Shown in pieces: positions 34,351 through 42,343 of a stretch of 64,000 nucleotides of DNA. Origin of the DNA: JANXLO01 sp038231295 (GTDB lineage: Bacteria > Armatimonadota > Chthonomonadetes > Chthonomonadales > Chthonomonadaceae); NCBI GenBank assembly GCA_038231295.1, contig JBBRLP010000002.1, forward strand, positions 103,908-167,907. The letters are read 5' to 3'. Below the pieces are notes generated by a model that was not told the origin of the DNA, did not search any database, and worked only from the letters and a program-made list of their open reading frames with translations. The position numbers and the translations under genes are program-made. Numbering within the stretch: the first letter of the stretch is position 1; each line of letters starts with the position of its first letter.

Positions 34351-34859
34351 GCGGTTTCGACGGGCCTGTCTTTGAGTTTACGGGCAGGGACCCCCCCCCA
34401 GATTTCGTAGGCCGGAACGCTGCCCGTCACGACACTCCCCGCCGCAATCACGGCTCCCTGCCCGATCTGTGCGCCATCAATCAAGACGCTGTTAGCGCCG
34501 ACCCATACATCGTTCGCAATCACGACGCCACCGCGAGACGGCATGAAACCTTGCAGTCGGATAGGGATGTCGCGCCGTGTCAGTGCGTGGTTCGCGGGGG
34601 CGATGATGGTACCCGGCGCGAGCAGAACGTCGTTTCCAAGCTTGATGCCGTTGCCGGAGTAGAGGACGCAGTGTGGATTGATGTAACAGTTTGCGCCGAT
34701 CACAATGTCCCCGGTTCCGCCGATACACTTGAGAACCGCGAACTCCATCACCTGTGTATGCGCCCCGATGACCAGCCGCGTTCCCCGAATGGAGGGTACG
34801 AGATGCGCCAGCGGACTGATGAACGCGGTCGGGTCTATTTCGGTGTGAGCCAGCATCAT
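34347..34859 (-). CDS. Hexapeptide-repeat O-acyltransferase (left-handed beta-helix)
   Basis: A 170-residue acyltransferase. Hexapeptide repeats ([LIV]-G-x4) run through most of it, for example 'LVIGAHTQVMEF', 'DIVIGANCYINPHC' and 'NDVWVGANSVLIDGAQIG', ending in 'VVTGSVPAYEIWGGVPARKL', the standard end of the LbH acetyltransferases. It probably acetylates a sugar in the trimer form typical of the family. ATGs at 34859 and 34856 are adjacent; the upstream one overlaps the stop of the epimerase gene by 4 bp. Confidence 0.88.
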   Translation of the reverse strand: MMLAHTEIDPTAFISPLAHLVPSIRGTRLVIGAHTQVMEFAVLKCIGGTGDIVIGANCYINPHCVLYSGNGIKLGNDVLLAPGTIIAPANHALTRRDIPIRLQGFMPSRGGVVIANDVWVGANSVLIDGAQIGQGAVIAAGSVVTGSVPAYEIWGGVPARKLKDRPVETA

Positions 34860-35386
34860 GGCAGGAAGTCCTGGTGCGTTCTATCCCGGTCGGAGAGAAC
34901 CGCGTCGGCAATCGGCCATTCTATTCCGAAGGCCGGGTCGTTCCAGCGATAGCCTGATTCAAACTCCTTTGAGTAGTACTCCGAGACCTGGTAGAAGGCT
35001 TCCGTATCGGCCTCCAGCGTCTGAAAGCCGTGGGCGCAGCCGCGTGGGACATAGACCGATTTCCTCGATTCCGCATCCAGTTCGACGCTCACCCATTCGC
35101 AGTAGGTCGGGGAATCTTTGCGGACATCCACAATCACATCGTAGAGGCTGCCACGAGTGCAACGGACGAGTTTGGTCTCCTCGTAGGGAGCGGACTGAAT
35201 GTGCAGGCCGCGCAAAGTGCCTGTGTGCAGACTGTAGGAGACATTGCACTGCGCGACTGCCGGATTCAGTCCGTGCGCTTCAAACTCGCGGACACAGAAG
35301 CTGCGCGAGAAAAAGCCGCGTTCGTCGGTGCGCGGTTCCAGTTCAACAAGAAAGGCTCCGGGGATTTTCAAAGGCGTGAACTTCAC
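34856..35386 (-). CDS. dTDP-4-dehydrorhamnose 3,5-epimerase-like protein (RfbC family)
   Basis: A 176-residue cupin-fold epimerase. 'LKIPGAFLVELEPRTDERGF' and 'FFSRSFCVREFEAHGL' form the start, 'GTLRGLHIQSAPYEETKLVR' carries the catalytic His, 'GSLYDVIVDVRKDSPTY' follows, and 'VYVPRGCAHGFQTLEAD' is the second family signature. Because it lies between CDP-glucose 4,6-dehydratase and a reductase, its substrate here is probably CDP-4-keto-6-deoxyglucose rather than the dTDP form (inference). Confidence 0.9.
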   Translation of the reverse strand: MKFTPLKIPGAFLVELEPRTDERGFFSRSFCVREFEAHGLNPAVAQCNVSYSLHTGTLRGLHIQSAPYEETKLVRCTRGSLYDVIVDVRKDSPTYCEWVSVELDAESRKSVYVPRGCAHGFQTLEADTEAFYQVSEYYSKEFESGYRWNDPAFGIEWPIADAVLSDRDRTHQDFLP

Positions 35387-36450
35387 GACGCGGACTCCTC
35401 CAGCAGGGATTCATAACGCGCTATCTGATGGAGGGTCAGAGCGCGGGCATCCTCGCCTCTCTGCTGATTCTGATACCACTCCACGACCCACTCCAAAGCC
35501 GTCGAAAGATCGAGACAGGGCCGCCAGCCGAGATGCATTCTGGCTTTGGAGGCGTCCAGTTTCAGATAGTGTGCTTCGTGGGGATGGATACCGCCGTCGC
35601 GCTGCCAGGTGGCTCCTTCGCCCCACAACTGCGTCATCCGTTCGACGATCCACTCAACAGGCCGTGCATCCATGTCGTTCGGGCCGAAGTTCCAGCCTCC
35701 AGTACAGGACTGTCCGCGCTCCCAGCACTCTTCCGCCAGGGTGAGGTAACCATTGAGAGGCTCAAGAACGTGCTGCCAGGGGCGTATCGCATGGGGGTTT
35801 CTGATCTGGACGGGCTGTCCCTCCCGCATGGCGCGGACAATATCGGGGATCAGACGGTCTGCGGCCCAGTCGCCGCCTCCGATGACATTCCCGGCCCGTG
35901 CTGTCGCGAGAACGGTCTCACCCTGTGCAAAGTAGGAAGCGCGGTAGGCGGCGGTGACGAGTTCCGCACAGCCCTTGCTGCTGGAGTAGGGGTCATGTCC
36001 GCCCATCGGCTCGTCCTCCCGGTATCCCCACACCCATTCCCGGTTCGCGTAGCACTTGTCACTGGTAACGACCAGTGCAGCGCGGACGTCGGGCGTCTGC
36101 CGGATAGCCTCCAGCAGACTGACCGTTCCCATCACGTTGACGCTGTACGTTTCGACAGGGTTTGCGTAGGACTCGCGCACCAGCGCCTGCGCCGCGAGGT
36201 GCAGCACGATCTCCGGCTTGAATTCACGCATCGCCCCGGTAAGACGGTCCGTATCGCGAATATCCCCGATGATCGAGTGCATTCCCGGTTCGACAGCGGC
36301 GGAAGCGAAGAGGGAAGGGGTGAGCGGCGCGAGGGCGTAACCAGCGACATTCGCTCCCAGGGTTTGCAGCCAGAGGGACAGCCAGCTTCCTTTGAAGCCG
36401 GTATGGCCGGTGACCAAAACCCGTTTGCCTCGCCAGAAGTCGGGTCTCAT
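35383..36450 (-). CDS. rfbG: CDP-glucose 4,6-dehydratase
   Basis: A 355-residue extended SDR that converts CDP-glucose to CDP-4-keto-6-deoxyglucose. 'RVLVTGHTGFKGSWLSLWLQ' is the characteristic RfbG start (G-H-T-G-F-K-G-S-W), 'LVVTSDKCYANREWVWGYRE' holds the Thr/Asp/Lys active site, and 'DPYSSSKGCAELV' the Tyr-x3-Lys pair. 'RPWQHVLEPLNGYL' is a further family mark. It follows rfbF with a 4-bp overlap, so the first two pathway steps are coupled. Confidence 0.95.
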   Translation of the reverse strand: MRPDFWRGKRVLVTGHTGFKGSWLSLWLQTLGANVAGYALAPLTPSLFASAAVEPGMHSIIGDIRDTDRLTGAMREFKPEIVLHLAAQALVRESYANPVETYSVNVMGTVSLLEAIRQTPDVRAALVVTSDKCYANREWVWGYREDEPMGGHDPYSSSKGCAELVTAAYRASYFAQGETVLATARAGNVIGGGDWAADRLIPDIVRAMREGQPVQIRNPHAIRPWQHVLEPLNGYLTLAEECWERGQSCTGGWNFGPNDMDARPVEWIVERMTQLWGEGATWQRDGGIHPHEAHYLKLDASKARMHLGWRPCLDLSTALEWVVEWYQNQQRGEDARALTLHQIARYESLLEESAS

Positions 36451-37217
36451 TTCCAGACCTTCCAGGGCGCCGCGCCGGAGTTCCAGAGGTCTTCCAGATG
36501 GAGTTTGTCCCGGAGTGTGTCCATTGGCTGCCAGAAGCCGCCATGTTTATAGGCGGAAAGCTGGCCTTGCGCGGCGAGCGATTCCAGCGGCTCCCGCTCC
36601 CACACCGTCGCATCGTCCTCGAGAAGGTCCAGCACGGATGGCTCCAGCACGAAAAACCCGCCATTTATCCAGCCATCGCCGCTCGGGGGTTTCTCCTCAA
36701 AGCGGTGAATCTTCTCATCGGTCATATCCAGAACACCGAACCGACCGGGAGGCATCACGGCGGTCAGGGTCGCCTGGGTCTTATGCCGGGAATGGAACGC
36801 AAGCAGTTCCGAGATATTGACATCGCCGAGGCCATCCCCATAGGTCATGCAGAACGTCTCGTCCCCGAGATGCTGCCGTACCCGTCCTAATCTGCCGCCC
36901 GTCTGGGTGCGGTCTCCCGTATCTACCAGGGTCACCGTCCAGGGTTCCGCGCTGTGCTGATGCACGATTGTCGAATTATGCTTGAAGTCGAGAGTCACAT
37001 CGGAGCTATGCAGGAGGTAGTTGGCAAAATACTCTTTGATGATATAGCCCTTATAGCCGAGGCAGATCACGAAGTCCGTCAGGCCATAATGGGTGTATAT
37101 CTTCATGATGTGCCAGAGTACAGGCTTGCCGCCCAGCTCGACCATCGGTTTGGGACGCACGGTCGTCTCTTCGCTCAGACGGCTGCCGAGGCCCCCGGCC
37201 AGTATCACGACTTTCAC
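36447..37217 (-). CDS. rfbF: Glucose-1-phosphate cytidylyltransferase
   Basis: A 256-residue nucleotidyltransferase making CDP-glucose from CTP and glucose-1-phosphate. 'VVILAGGLGSRLSEETTVRP' is the nucleotide-binding start, with 'KPMVELGGKPVLWHIMKIY' following. 'FCMTYGDGLGDVNI' contains the metal-binding Asp, and 'WINGGFFVLEPSVLDLL' the sugar-binding region. Length and motifs match RfbF/AscA closely. It starts 3 bp after the Wzz-like gene ends. Phosphoglucomutase at 54189-55844 could feed it. Confidence 0.95.
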   Translation of the reverse strand: MKVVILAGGLGSRLSEETTVRPKPMVELGGKPVLWHIMKIYTHYGLTDFVICLGYKGYIIKEYFANYLLHSSDVTLDFKHNSTIVHQHSAEPWTVTLVDTGDRTQTGGRLGRVRQHLGDETFCMTYGDGLGDVNISELLAFHSRHKTQATLTAVMPPGRFGVLDMTDEKIHRFEEKPPSGDGWINGGFFVLEPSVLDLLEDDATVWEREPLESLAAQGQLSAYKHGGFWQPMDTLRDKLHLEDLWNSGAAPWKVWK

Positions 37218-37220
37218 CGT

Positions 37221-38651
37221 CTAACCTCCACTAACGCTGGCTTCGAGAGAGGACGCCGTTCGCTGCGCTGCGAGGCGCGAGGCGCGGACACTATACTCCA
37301 CGCCGTACCAGACGAAAACACTGCCAAAGGCGACCAGCAGGCTGACGAGCGTGGTCATTAATATTCCCGGACGGCTTCTGGTCGGAGGACGCGCCTCATC
37401 CACGACATTCATGCGGCTCTGCGCCGAAACCGTTTGCAGTTTGAGTTCGGCGTAGCGGGTGGCAGTCGCCTCCAGAATCTTCAAGTTCAGTCCCACCTCG
37501 GCATGGAGTTTCTCGAAGTTCGTCGCCGCTTCCTTGCTGACTTTCAGTATGCGCTCTGTCTGCGTGATCTGCTCAACAACGGTCTCATACTCGACCTGCA
37601 GGGCCTGACGCTTGGTGTGTTCGGAAGTGTTGCCATGCAGAATCGCTTCCGCCTGCTCCTCAAGGTGGACAGATGCCATTTTGAGCCGTTCCCGCGCCCG
37701 CCGCACCGCAGGAGACGTATCCGCCTGCTGTATCAGGAGGTCCTGCAAGTCGCGGTTCGCCTCTGTATACCGCTTCCGCGCTTCCGTTAGCAGCAGGTCT
37801 TCGGTCGGTATCTGAGCAAGAGCGGAGGGGCTGGAGTTTAGAATCTTATTGGTGGCGGCCAGCGCGGCATCCGAGGCGCGTATCTGCGCTTCCAGTGTGC
37901 CGCGTTTCACGAACAGGGCCTGAATCTGCGCGAGTTCCGGCGACTGTCCGCCGCCGGTTCCCGAGGCCGAGGGCATCGTGGCGGATTTGCTCTCGCGTAC
38001 AAAACCGATCCATTTCTCTATCGAAGCATCGTAGTTGGCGCGGGCCAGTCTTAACTGGACATCGGCGGAACGCAGCAACTGCAAATCTTTATCGGTATCG
38101 TTGAAGACGATGTAGTTTTTCAGCGCGGCGGCGTAGGCGTTTGCGATGACAGCGGTCGCGGCGCGAATCTTGGTGCGGCGGGCTTCACTGTTGGGCGCCA
38201 TGCGCGGCGGCGCATCAAGAGACATGGTGATATAGAGCAGACCATCGGTCGCGTTGTCGTCGAAACGGATTTCGCGCTGAAGTTTTTCGACCGCATCCTC
38301 CCCGCTGGGCAGATTGTAGAGTTCGCGCAGATGCGCTGTCTTCTCCACCTGCTCGGCGAACTTACGGCTCTTCAGTGGCCCGATATACTTTGCCTTGTTG
38401 CTGCCGCCGACGCCCGCCAGCAGGGCAAGCTGCGAACCTCCCCCGGACGGCTGCGAGAGGGAGATGGAGTTCATGGAAGCGTAGGTCTGCGGAAAGAGAA
38501 ACAGGCCGAGGAGCAGACTGAGGGTGAAGACAAAGATCGCGAAAACTATCCACACGAGCCGACGTTCCCGATAGATGGAACGAAGCAGTGTGCGTGTCAC
38601 CTGGGGCGAATTGGATTGGGGACTTGGTTCGGGCGTATTACCTGTGGTCAT
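37221..38651 (-). CDS. Chain-length determinant (Wzz/polysaccharide co-polymerase-like) protein
   Basis: A 476-residue inner-membrane protein. TM1 is 'VWIVFAIFVFTLSLLLGLFLF' (about 34-54) and TM2 lies near residue 440 ('PGILMTTLVSLLVAFGSVFV'), preceded by the 'PTRSRP' proline motif. The periplasmic region between them is largely helical coiled coil (Gln/Ala/Glu-rich), as in Wzz/PCP proteins. No tyrosine-kinase domain is attached. It sets the length of the Wzy-made chain. It is the first gene after the strong promoter at 38794-38823 and so leads the CDP-sugar block. Confidence 0.85.
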   Translation of the reverse strand: MTTGNTPEPSPQSNSPQVTRTLLRSIYRERRLVWIVFAIFVFTLSLLLGLFLFPQTYASMNSISLSQPSGGGSQLALLAGVGGSNKAKYIGPLKSRKFAEQVEKTAHLRELYNLPSGEDAVEKLQREIRFDDNATDGLLYITMSLDAPPRMAPNSEARRTKIRAATAVIANAYAAALKNYIVFNDTDKDLQLLRSADVQLRLARANYDASIEKWIGFVRESKSATMPSASGTGGGQSPELAQIQALFVKRGTLEAQIRASDAALAATNKILNSSPSALAQIPTEDLLLTEARKRYTEANRDLQDLLIQQADTSPAVRRARERLKMASVHLEEQAEAILHGNTSEHTKRQALQVEYETVVEQITQTERILKVSKEAATNFEKLHAEVGLNLKILEATATRYAELKLQTVSAQSRMNVVDEARPPTRSRPGILMTTLVSLLVAFGSVFVWYGVEYSVRASRLAAQRTASSLEASVSGG

Positions 38652-38750
38652 CGTTGCCTGTGGCTGGGTTCTGGATGGATTTTCAACCGGGAAGCGGGAG
38701 AAGCTAGACGTACGACAAACGGGGAGCGCCGGGTGGGGGGAAACCGAAAC

Positions 38751-38792
38751 TCCGCAATTCCAGAAGGCGGAAAAACCGTCGGGAATTGCGGA
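38751..38792. promoter_or_regulatory. Operator-like dyad at the polysaccharide-locus start site
   Basis: TCCGCAATTCC (38751-38761) and GGAATTGCGGA (38782-38792) are perfect 11-bp inverted repeats 20 bp apart. The right arm touches the -10 box of the promoter at 38794-38823 and spans the expected start, so it is well placed for a repressor or DNA loop rather than an RNA hairpin. Confidence 0.5.
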
Positions 38793-38793
38793 G

Positions 38794-38823
38794 AGTATAG
38801 CAGACGGGTAGAGAACCTGTCAA
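38794..38823 (-). promoter_or_regulatory. Main promoter of the polysaccharide locus
   Basis: Minus-strand TTGACA (38818-38823), 18-bp spacer, TATACT (38794-38799). The start at about 38787 lies about 135 nt before the Wzz-like ATG. Confidence 0.8.
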
Positions 38824-39273
38824 GAATCTACGGAATGCTGGAATGTCCGTTCGGCACGGAAGCATCCGGCAAATGTTTGCAGAGGCCCATCTGATATAGC
38901 GCCAGAGACATGCTGGAAACCTCGGTTTCCGGCAACCCGTTGCGTGATATTCTGACCTCATCAGAACCTTCTCGAATGGGGTTCGTAGGAACCGCAGGGT
39001 TCCAGACTGCTTCTAGATGCCGTATCATCAATGTGAAATATTTTTTGTTGGCGTGCATGATATCCTTGGTTCCTTTCGTCGCGAAAAGTTAACCGAAAGA
39101 CGCGAGAGGGGAGACAATGTTCCCCTATTTGATAATGGATTGGTGACCTCTGAGGTAGATTTGGATTGAAGGGAGGAAATCAGGCCGAAGATTCGGAAAT
39201 GAGGGGCGAATGGGCTGCCTGCACTCCCATGCAGAATCGCGGTCTGAATCCCCCAGACTCTAAGGAGACACCT
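38824..39273. other. Non-coding region with several palindromes
   Basis: 450 bp between the polysaccharide promoter and the sugar isomerase gene, with no convincing gene. Short perfect dyads are present: GGAAACC/GGTTTCC (38915-38921 and 38924-38930) and GGAACC/GGTTCC near 38988-39002. An AT-rich patch at 39035-39050 may hold a promoter. No match to a known riboswitch or small RNA is recognised. Confidence 0.4.
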
Positions 39274-40116
39274 ATGTACGTCGGTATCTTGACCGGACCT
39301 TTCGCCGGAGAACCGCTGGAGAACGTCGCGGCGTTTGCCGGACAGTATGGTTTCGGCGGGCTGGAACTCGCAACCGGGCCGGGCAGCAAACACATAGACA
39401 CAAACACCTTCGATGCTGCCGCCGCCGACAGCGTTCGGACGCTTATGGAGAAACGCAATCTCCAGATATCCGGTCTCGCCGCCTACACCAACGTCACAGA
39501 TGGCGACCCGGAGCGGCGCAAGACGAACATCCAGACAGTGCATCGCGCCATCGAAGCGGCTTCGCTGCTGGGAATTGATGTCGTCTGCACGATGGCCGGT
39601 CTGCCGCCTGCCGGAAAAGACCGCTTCAAGACAATCGAAGAGGACTGCGCGGTCGTCTTCCCTCCGCTAATCGAGTTCGCGGCAAGCAAGAATATCAAAC
39701 TGGCGCTGGAGAACTGGACCGCCACCAATATTCAAAACCTGGCGCACTGGGAACGCATCTTCGAGGTACTGCCTCAGTCGAACTTCGGCCTGAACTTTGA
39801 CCCCTCACATCTGCTCTGGCAGGATATAGACTATATAGAAGCGGTAGATCGGTTTGGCAAACGAATCTTCCATTCGCATGGTAAAGACACAGAGATCAAG
39901 GAGCATCGGAAGCGCATTGTTGGCAATCAGGGGAGCGGATGGTGGCGATATGTCATCCCCGGCCTGGGACAGGTACGGTGGGGAGAGTACATCGCCGCGC
40001 TGCGTCGTAACGGGTTCAACGGGGTCATCTCCATCGAGCATGAAGACGATGCGGTCGAGCGCGAAGAAGGGTTCCTGATCGGCAAGAAGTATCTGGAGCA
40101 GTTCATCGCTTACTGA
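39274..40116 (+). CDS. Sugar phosphate isomerase/epimerase (xylose-isomerase-like TIM barrel)
   Basis: A 280-residue AP_endonuc_2-type TIM-barrel protein. It begins 'MYVGILTGPFAG', with metal-ligand candidates in 'IKLALENW' (Glu), 'NFGLNFDPSHLLWQ' (Asp/His), 'RIFHSHGKDTE' (His) and 'NGVISIEHED' (Glu), the usual pattern for this family. These enzymes isomerise or epimerise keto-sugars or inositol-like compounds; the exact substrate cannot be told. ATG 39274 has AAGGAG 7 nt upstream; the frame is open further but without a ribosome site. It stands alone with a terminator at 40246-40283. Confidence 0.88.
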   Translation: MYVGILTGPFAGEPLENVAAFAGQYGFGGLELATGPGSKHIDTNTFDAAAADSVRTLMEKRNLQISGLAAYTNVTDGDPERRKTNIQTVHRAIEAASLLGIDVVCTMAGLPPAGKDRFKTIEEDCAVVFPPLIEFAASKNIKLALENWTATNIQNLAHWERIFEVLPQSNFGLNFDPSHLLWQDIDYIEAVDRFGKRIFHSHGKDTEIKEHRKRIVGNQGSGWWRYVIPGLGQVRWGEYIAALRRNGFNGVISIEHEDDAVEREEGFLIGKKYLEQFIAY

Positions 40117-40538
40117 CAGAAGCACGGTTCCCCACCTATATCTAAAGTAGGAAAATCACTCCCAGAACTGACGGAACTTCTGACGCGAAAATACGTCTGT
40201 CCTTTGTAGTTAGGCCATGACCGTCTAGCGTATCCCGGGAGAACCCGCCCGGCGGATGCCACCACGTCCGCCGGGCGTTATTTTGCAAAAAGCAGGCGAA
40301 GAGTTATGGAATCGAGGGAACAAGTCGCTCGGCACTCACGTCATCCGATCAGAGAAGACACAGAATTGCCCGCTTCTCGATGGAACGTAACTCACCCAAC
40401 GGGTTATAGAAAACGGTTCCGATCTGAATTTGGAGTGAAAGTTTCCTTCGATAGGGAACAAGCCCCCCTCCTCAAGCGTCATAACGAGCGAGGAATAAAA
40501 CACAACCAATGATCCGCTCTGTGAAAGGAGTCTCTCTC
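40117..40538. other. Intergenic region: terminator, then leader of the secreted-protein gene
   Basis: 422 bp. The first half holds the terminator at 40246-40283. The second half has an open frame of 68 codons (40306-40512) with no family resemblance and no clear ribosome site, so it is not called. No consensus promoter stands out. Confidence 0.4.
40246..40283 (+). terminator. Rho-independent terminator after the sugar isomerase gene
   Basis: Perfect 11-bp stem (40246-40256 with 40267-40277), 10-nt loop, followed by TTATTTT. Confidence 0.8.
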
Positions 40539-40985
40539 ATGAAATGGTTCGCACTGGCCTTGTTCGCCGCTCTTGCGGCGGCCCCCATCACCGCTTCCGC
40601 GCAGAAGATTGTCCCTATAGGCAACATCCCGCGTGTCGAAGACAAATCCCCGACGCTTTGGGGGCTTTCCGGTTACGATGTCATCTACTTCAAGCGTGGT
40701 GACAAGACCTACACCCCGTTCGAACGTGTCGAACTTGCGGATGCCCGCACCGTTGAAATTCTGTCTCGCGTTCAGGCTCCGCCGCTCCGTGCCAGCGATA
40801 TTCGCTCTGAAGTACGCGGCAACAAGGCGATGATTACCGTTCGCAACTACCTGCTTCTCGAAGTCGAGTCGGAAGATGCGCGAGTCAACAACAAGTCACT
40901 GCCGTCCCTCGCGAACGAGTGGGTCTCTTCGCTCCAGAAGGTGCTTATCAAGATCGCGCCGAAGCCGTCTGAAACAGGCGTTTAA
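40539..40985 (+). CDS. Secreted protein of unknown function
   Basis: A 148-residue protein with a clear signal peptide ('MKWFALALFAALAAAPITAS', probable cleavage after ASA). The mature part is a mixed alpha/beta domain with no recognised family: 'TLWGLSGYDVIYFKRGDKTY', then 'FERVELADARTVEILSRVQA' and 'NKAMITVRNYLLLEVES'. ATG 40539 has AAAGGAG about 8 nt upstream. It is followed by a terminator (41030-41092), so it is monocistronic, and it is probably periplasmic. Confidence 0.75.
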   Translation: MKWFALALFAALAAAPITASAQKIVPIGNIPRVEDKSPTLWGLSGYDVIYFKRGDKTYTPFERVELADARTVEILSRVQAPPLRASDIRSEVRGNKAMITVRNYLLLEVESEDARVNNKSLPSLANEWVSSLQKVLIKIAPKPSETGV

Positions 40986-41029
40986 GACCGCTCCGCTTGA
41001 TGCCATCGCATCGCAAACAGGAATCACAG

Positions 41030-41092
41030 AGCCTCGTTCCGAACTAAACCCTGCTGAGAAATATTCAGCAGAGAGGTTCGGGCGAGGCTTTA
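41030..41092 (+). terminator. Long hairpin terminator
   Basis: Outer stem AGCCTCG/CGAGGCT (41030-41036 with 41083-41089), a second stem CCGAAC/GTTCGG, and an inner stem CTGCTGA/TCAGCAG, followed by TTTAT. Confidence 0.75.
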
Positions 41093-41129
41093 TCGTTTCG
41101 AGAAGGGTTTACGGATAGAGGGGGCAAAA

Positions 41130-42287
41130 GTGCGTATCCTTGCATGGGGAGTGGCGGACGTATACGGAGAGGAACGAGACATTGCGCTAACCGTCGAGGA
41201 TGGCAAAATCGTCTCGCGTGAATCCTGGACATACGGGCAGCATCTGGAGCCTGGTGACGTAGATGCGCGAGAGTTTCTGCTCGTGCCGGGATTTATAGAC
41301 ATCCATGTGCATGGTGGGGCAGGGCGGGCCGTGATGGAGGGAACGGCGGACGCGCTTGAGGCCGTCGCGACGCATCTTGCCCGGCACGGCGTGACAGGCT
41401 TTCTTCCGACGACGATTACCGCTCCCTGGGAAGAGCAGGCACAGGCGCTCGATGTCGCGGCGCAGGCGATGCGGTCTGCGGAGAATGGCAGGAATGGGGC
41501 CACTATCCTGGGCTGTCATCTCGAAGGCCCCTATATCAATCCGAAGCGCAAAGGCGCACAGCCCGAACAGTTTATCCTGCTGCCAGACGTAGATGATTTC
41601 ACTCGTGCTGTCGGGACGAACCTCGACGCTGTGCGAATCATGACCCTCGCCCCGGAGATGCCGGGAGCGTTGGAGATGATTCGCTTTCTCGCTTCACAGG
41701 GTATTATCGCTTCGCTCGGACATACCGATGCGAGTTATGCGCAGGTCTCTGCCGCGATAGAGGCGGGCGCACGGCATGTGACGCACTGCTTCAACGCCAT
41801 GACACAGTTGGGGAGCCGGGAACCGGGGGTTGTCGGCGCAGCCCTCAGCCGCCCGGAACTCACCGCGGAACTGATCTGGGACAACGTCCATGTCCATCCG
41901 GCCTCGTGTCAGGCGCTTATCTGGGCGAAAGGGGCGGAGGGGGTCGTTCTGATTTCGGACGGCATTCCGGGGGCAGGAATGCCGGAGGGCTATGTCTTCT
42001 CGCTGGGAGATTTGCCCGTGACGGTTCACGCAGGGACGGCGCGTCTGCCGGATGGGACATTGGCGGGAAGCCTGCTGACGCTCGATAAGGCGTTTGCCAA
42101 CGCGGCTCCGTTCTCGCTGGCGCAGAGGACAGCTCTCTCCTCCCGAAACGCCGCTGTCGCGCTTGGCCTCGGCAGTCAAAAAGGACTGCTCTCCCCCGGA
42201 TACGACGCGGACTTCGTACTCCTCCATCCAGAAGGCAGTGTTTTTCAAACTTACATCGCCGGCCGTCTCGTCTACTCTGCACAGTGA
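41130..42287 (+). CDS. nagA: N-acetylglucosamine-6-phosphate deacetylase
   Basis: A 385-residue amidohydrolase that removes acetate from GlcNAc-6-phosphate in amino-sugar and cell-wall recycling. Metal and active-site residues are in place: 'GFIDIHVHGG' (His59, His61), 'GCHLEGPYINPKRKGA' (Glu132), 'IASLGHTDASYAQ' (His198), 'HVTHCFNAM' (His219) and catalytic Asp277 in 'VVLISDGIPGAG'. The GTG start at 41130 is preceded by GAGGGGG; no better ATG exists. No nagB or kinase gene is adjacent. The hairpin after it serves mainly the convergent cyclophilin gene. Confidence 0.93.
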   Translation: MRILAWGVADVYGEERDIALTVEDGKIVSRESWTYGQHLEPGDVDAREFLLVPGFIDIHVHGGAGRAVMEGTADALEAVATHLARHGVTGFLPTTITAPWEEQAQALDVAAQAMRSAENGRNGATILGCHLEGPYINPKRKGAQPEQFILLPDVDDFTRAVGTNLDAVRIMTLAPEMPGALEMIRFLASQGIIASLGHTDASYAQVSAAIEAGARHVTHCFNAMTQLGSREPGVVGAALSRPELTAELIWDNVHVHPASCQALIWAKGAEGVVLISDGIPGAGMPEGYVFSLGDLPVTVHAGTARLPDGTLAGSLLTLDKAFANAAPFSLAQRTALSSRNAAVALGLGSQKGLLSPGYDADFVLLHPEGSVFQTYIAGRLVYSAQ

Positions 42288-42289
42288 TG

Positions 42290-42318
42290 TAAAAGCCCCT
42301 TCCTACGTGGGAAGGGGC
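42290..42318 (-). terminator. Terminator of the cyclophilin gene
   Basis: GCCCCTTCC (42295-42303) pairs with GGAAGGGGC (42310-42318); on the minus strand it is followed by TTTT. Confidence 0.75.
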
Positions 42319-42343
42319 CAGGGGTAGCACGAGAAACCTCGAT

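Noticed and set aside
40306..40512. 68-codon frame in the intergenic region
   Set aside because: No ribosome site, no family and composition unlike neighbouring genes.
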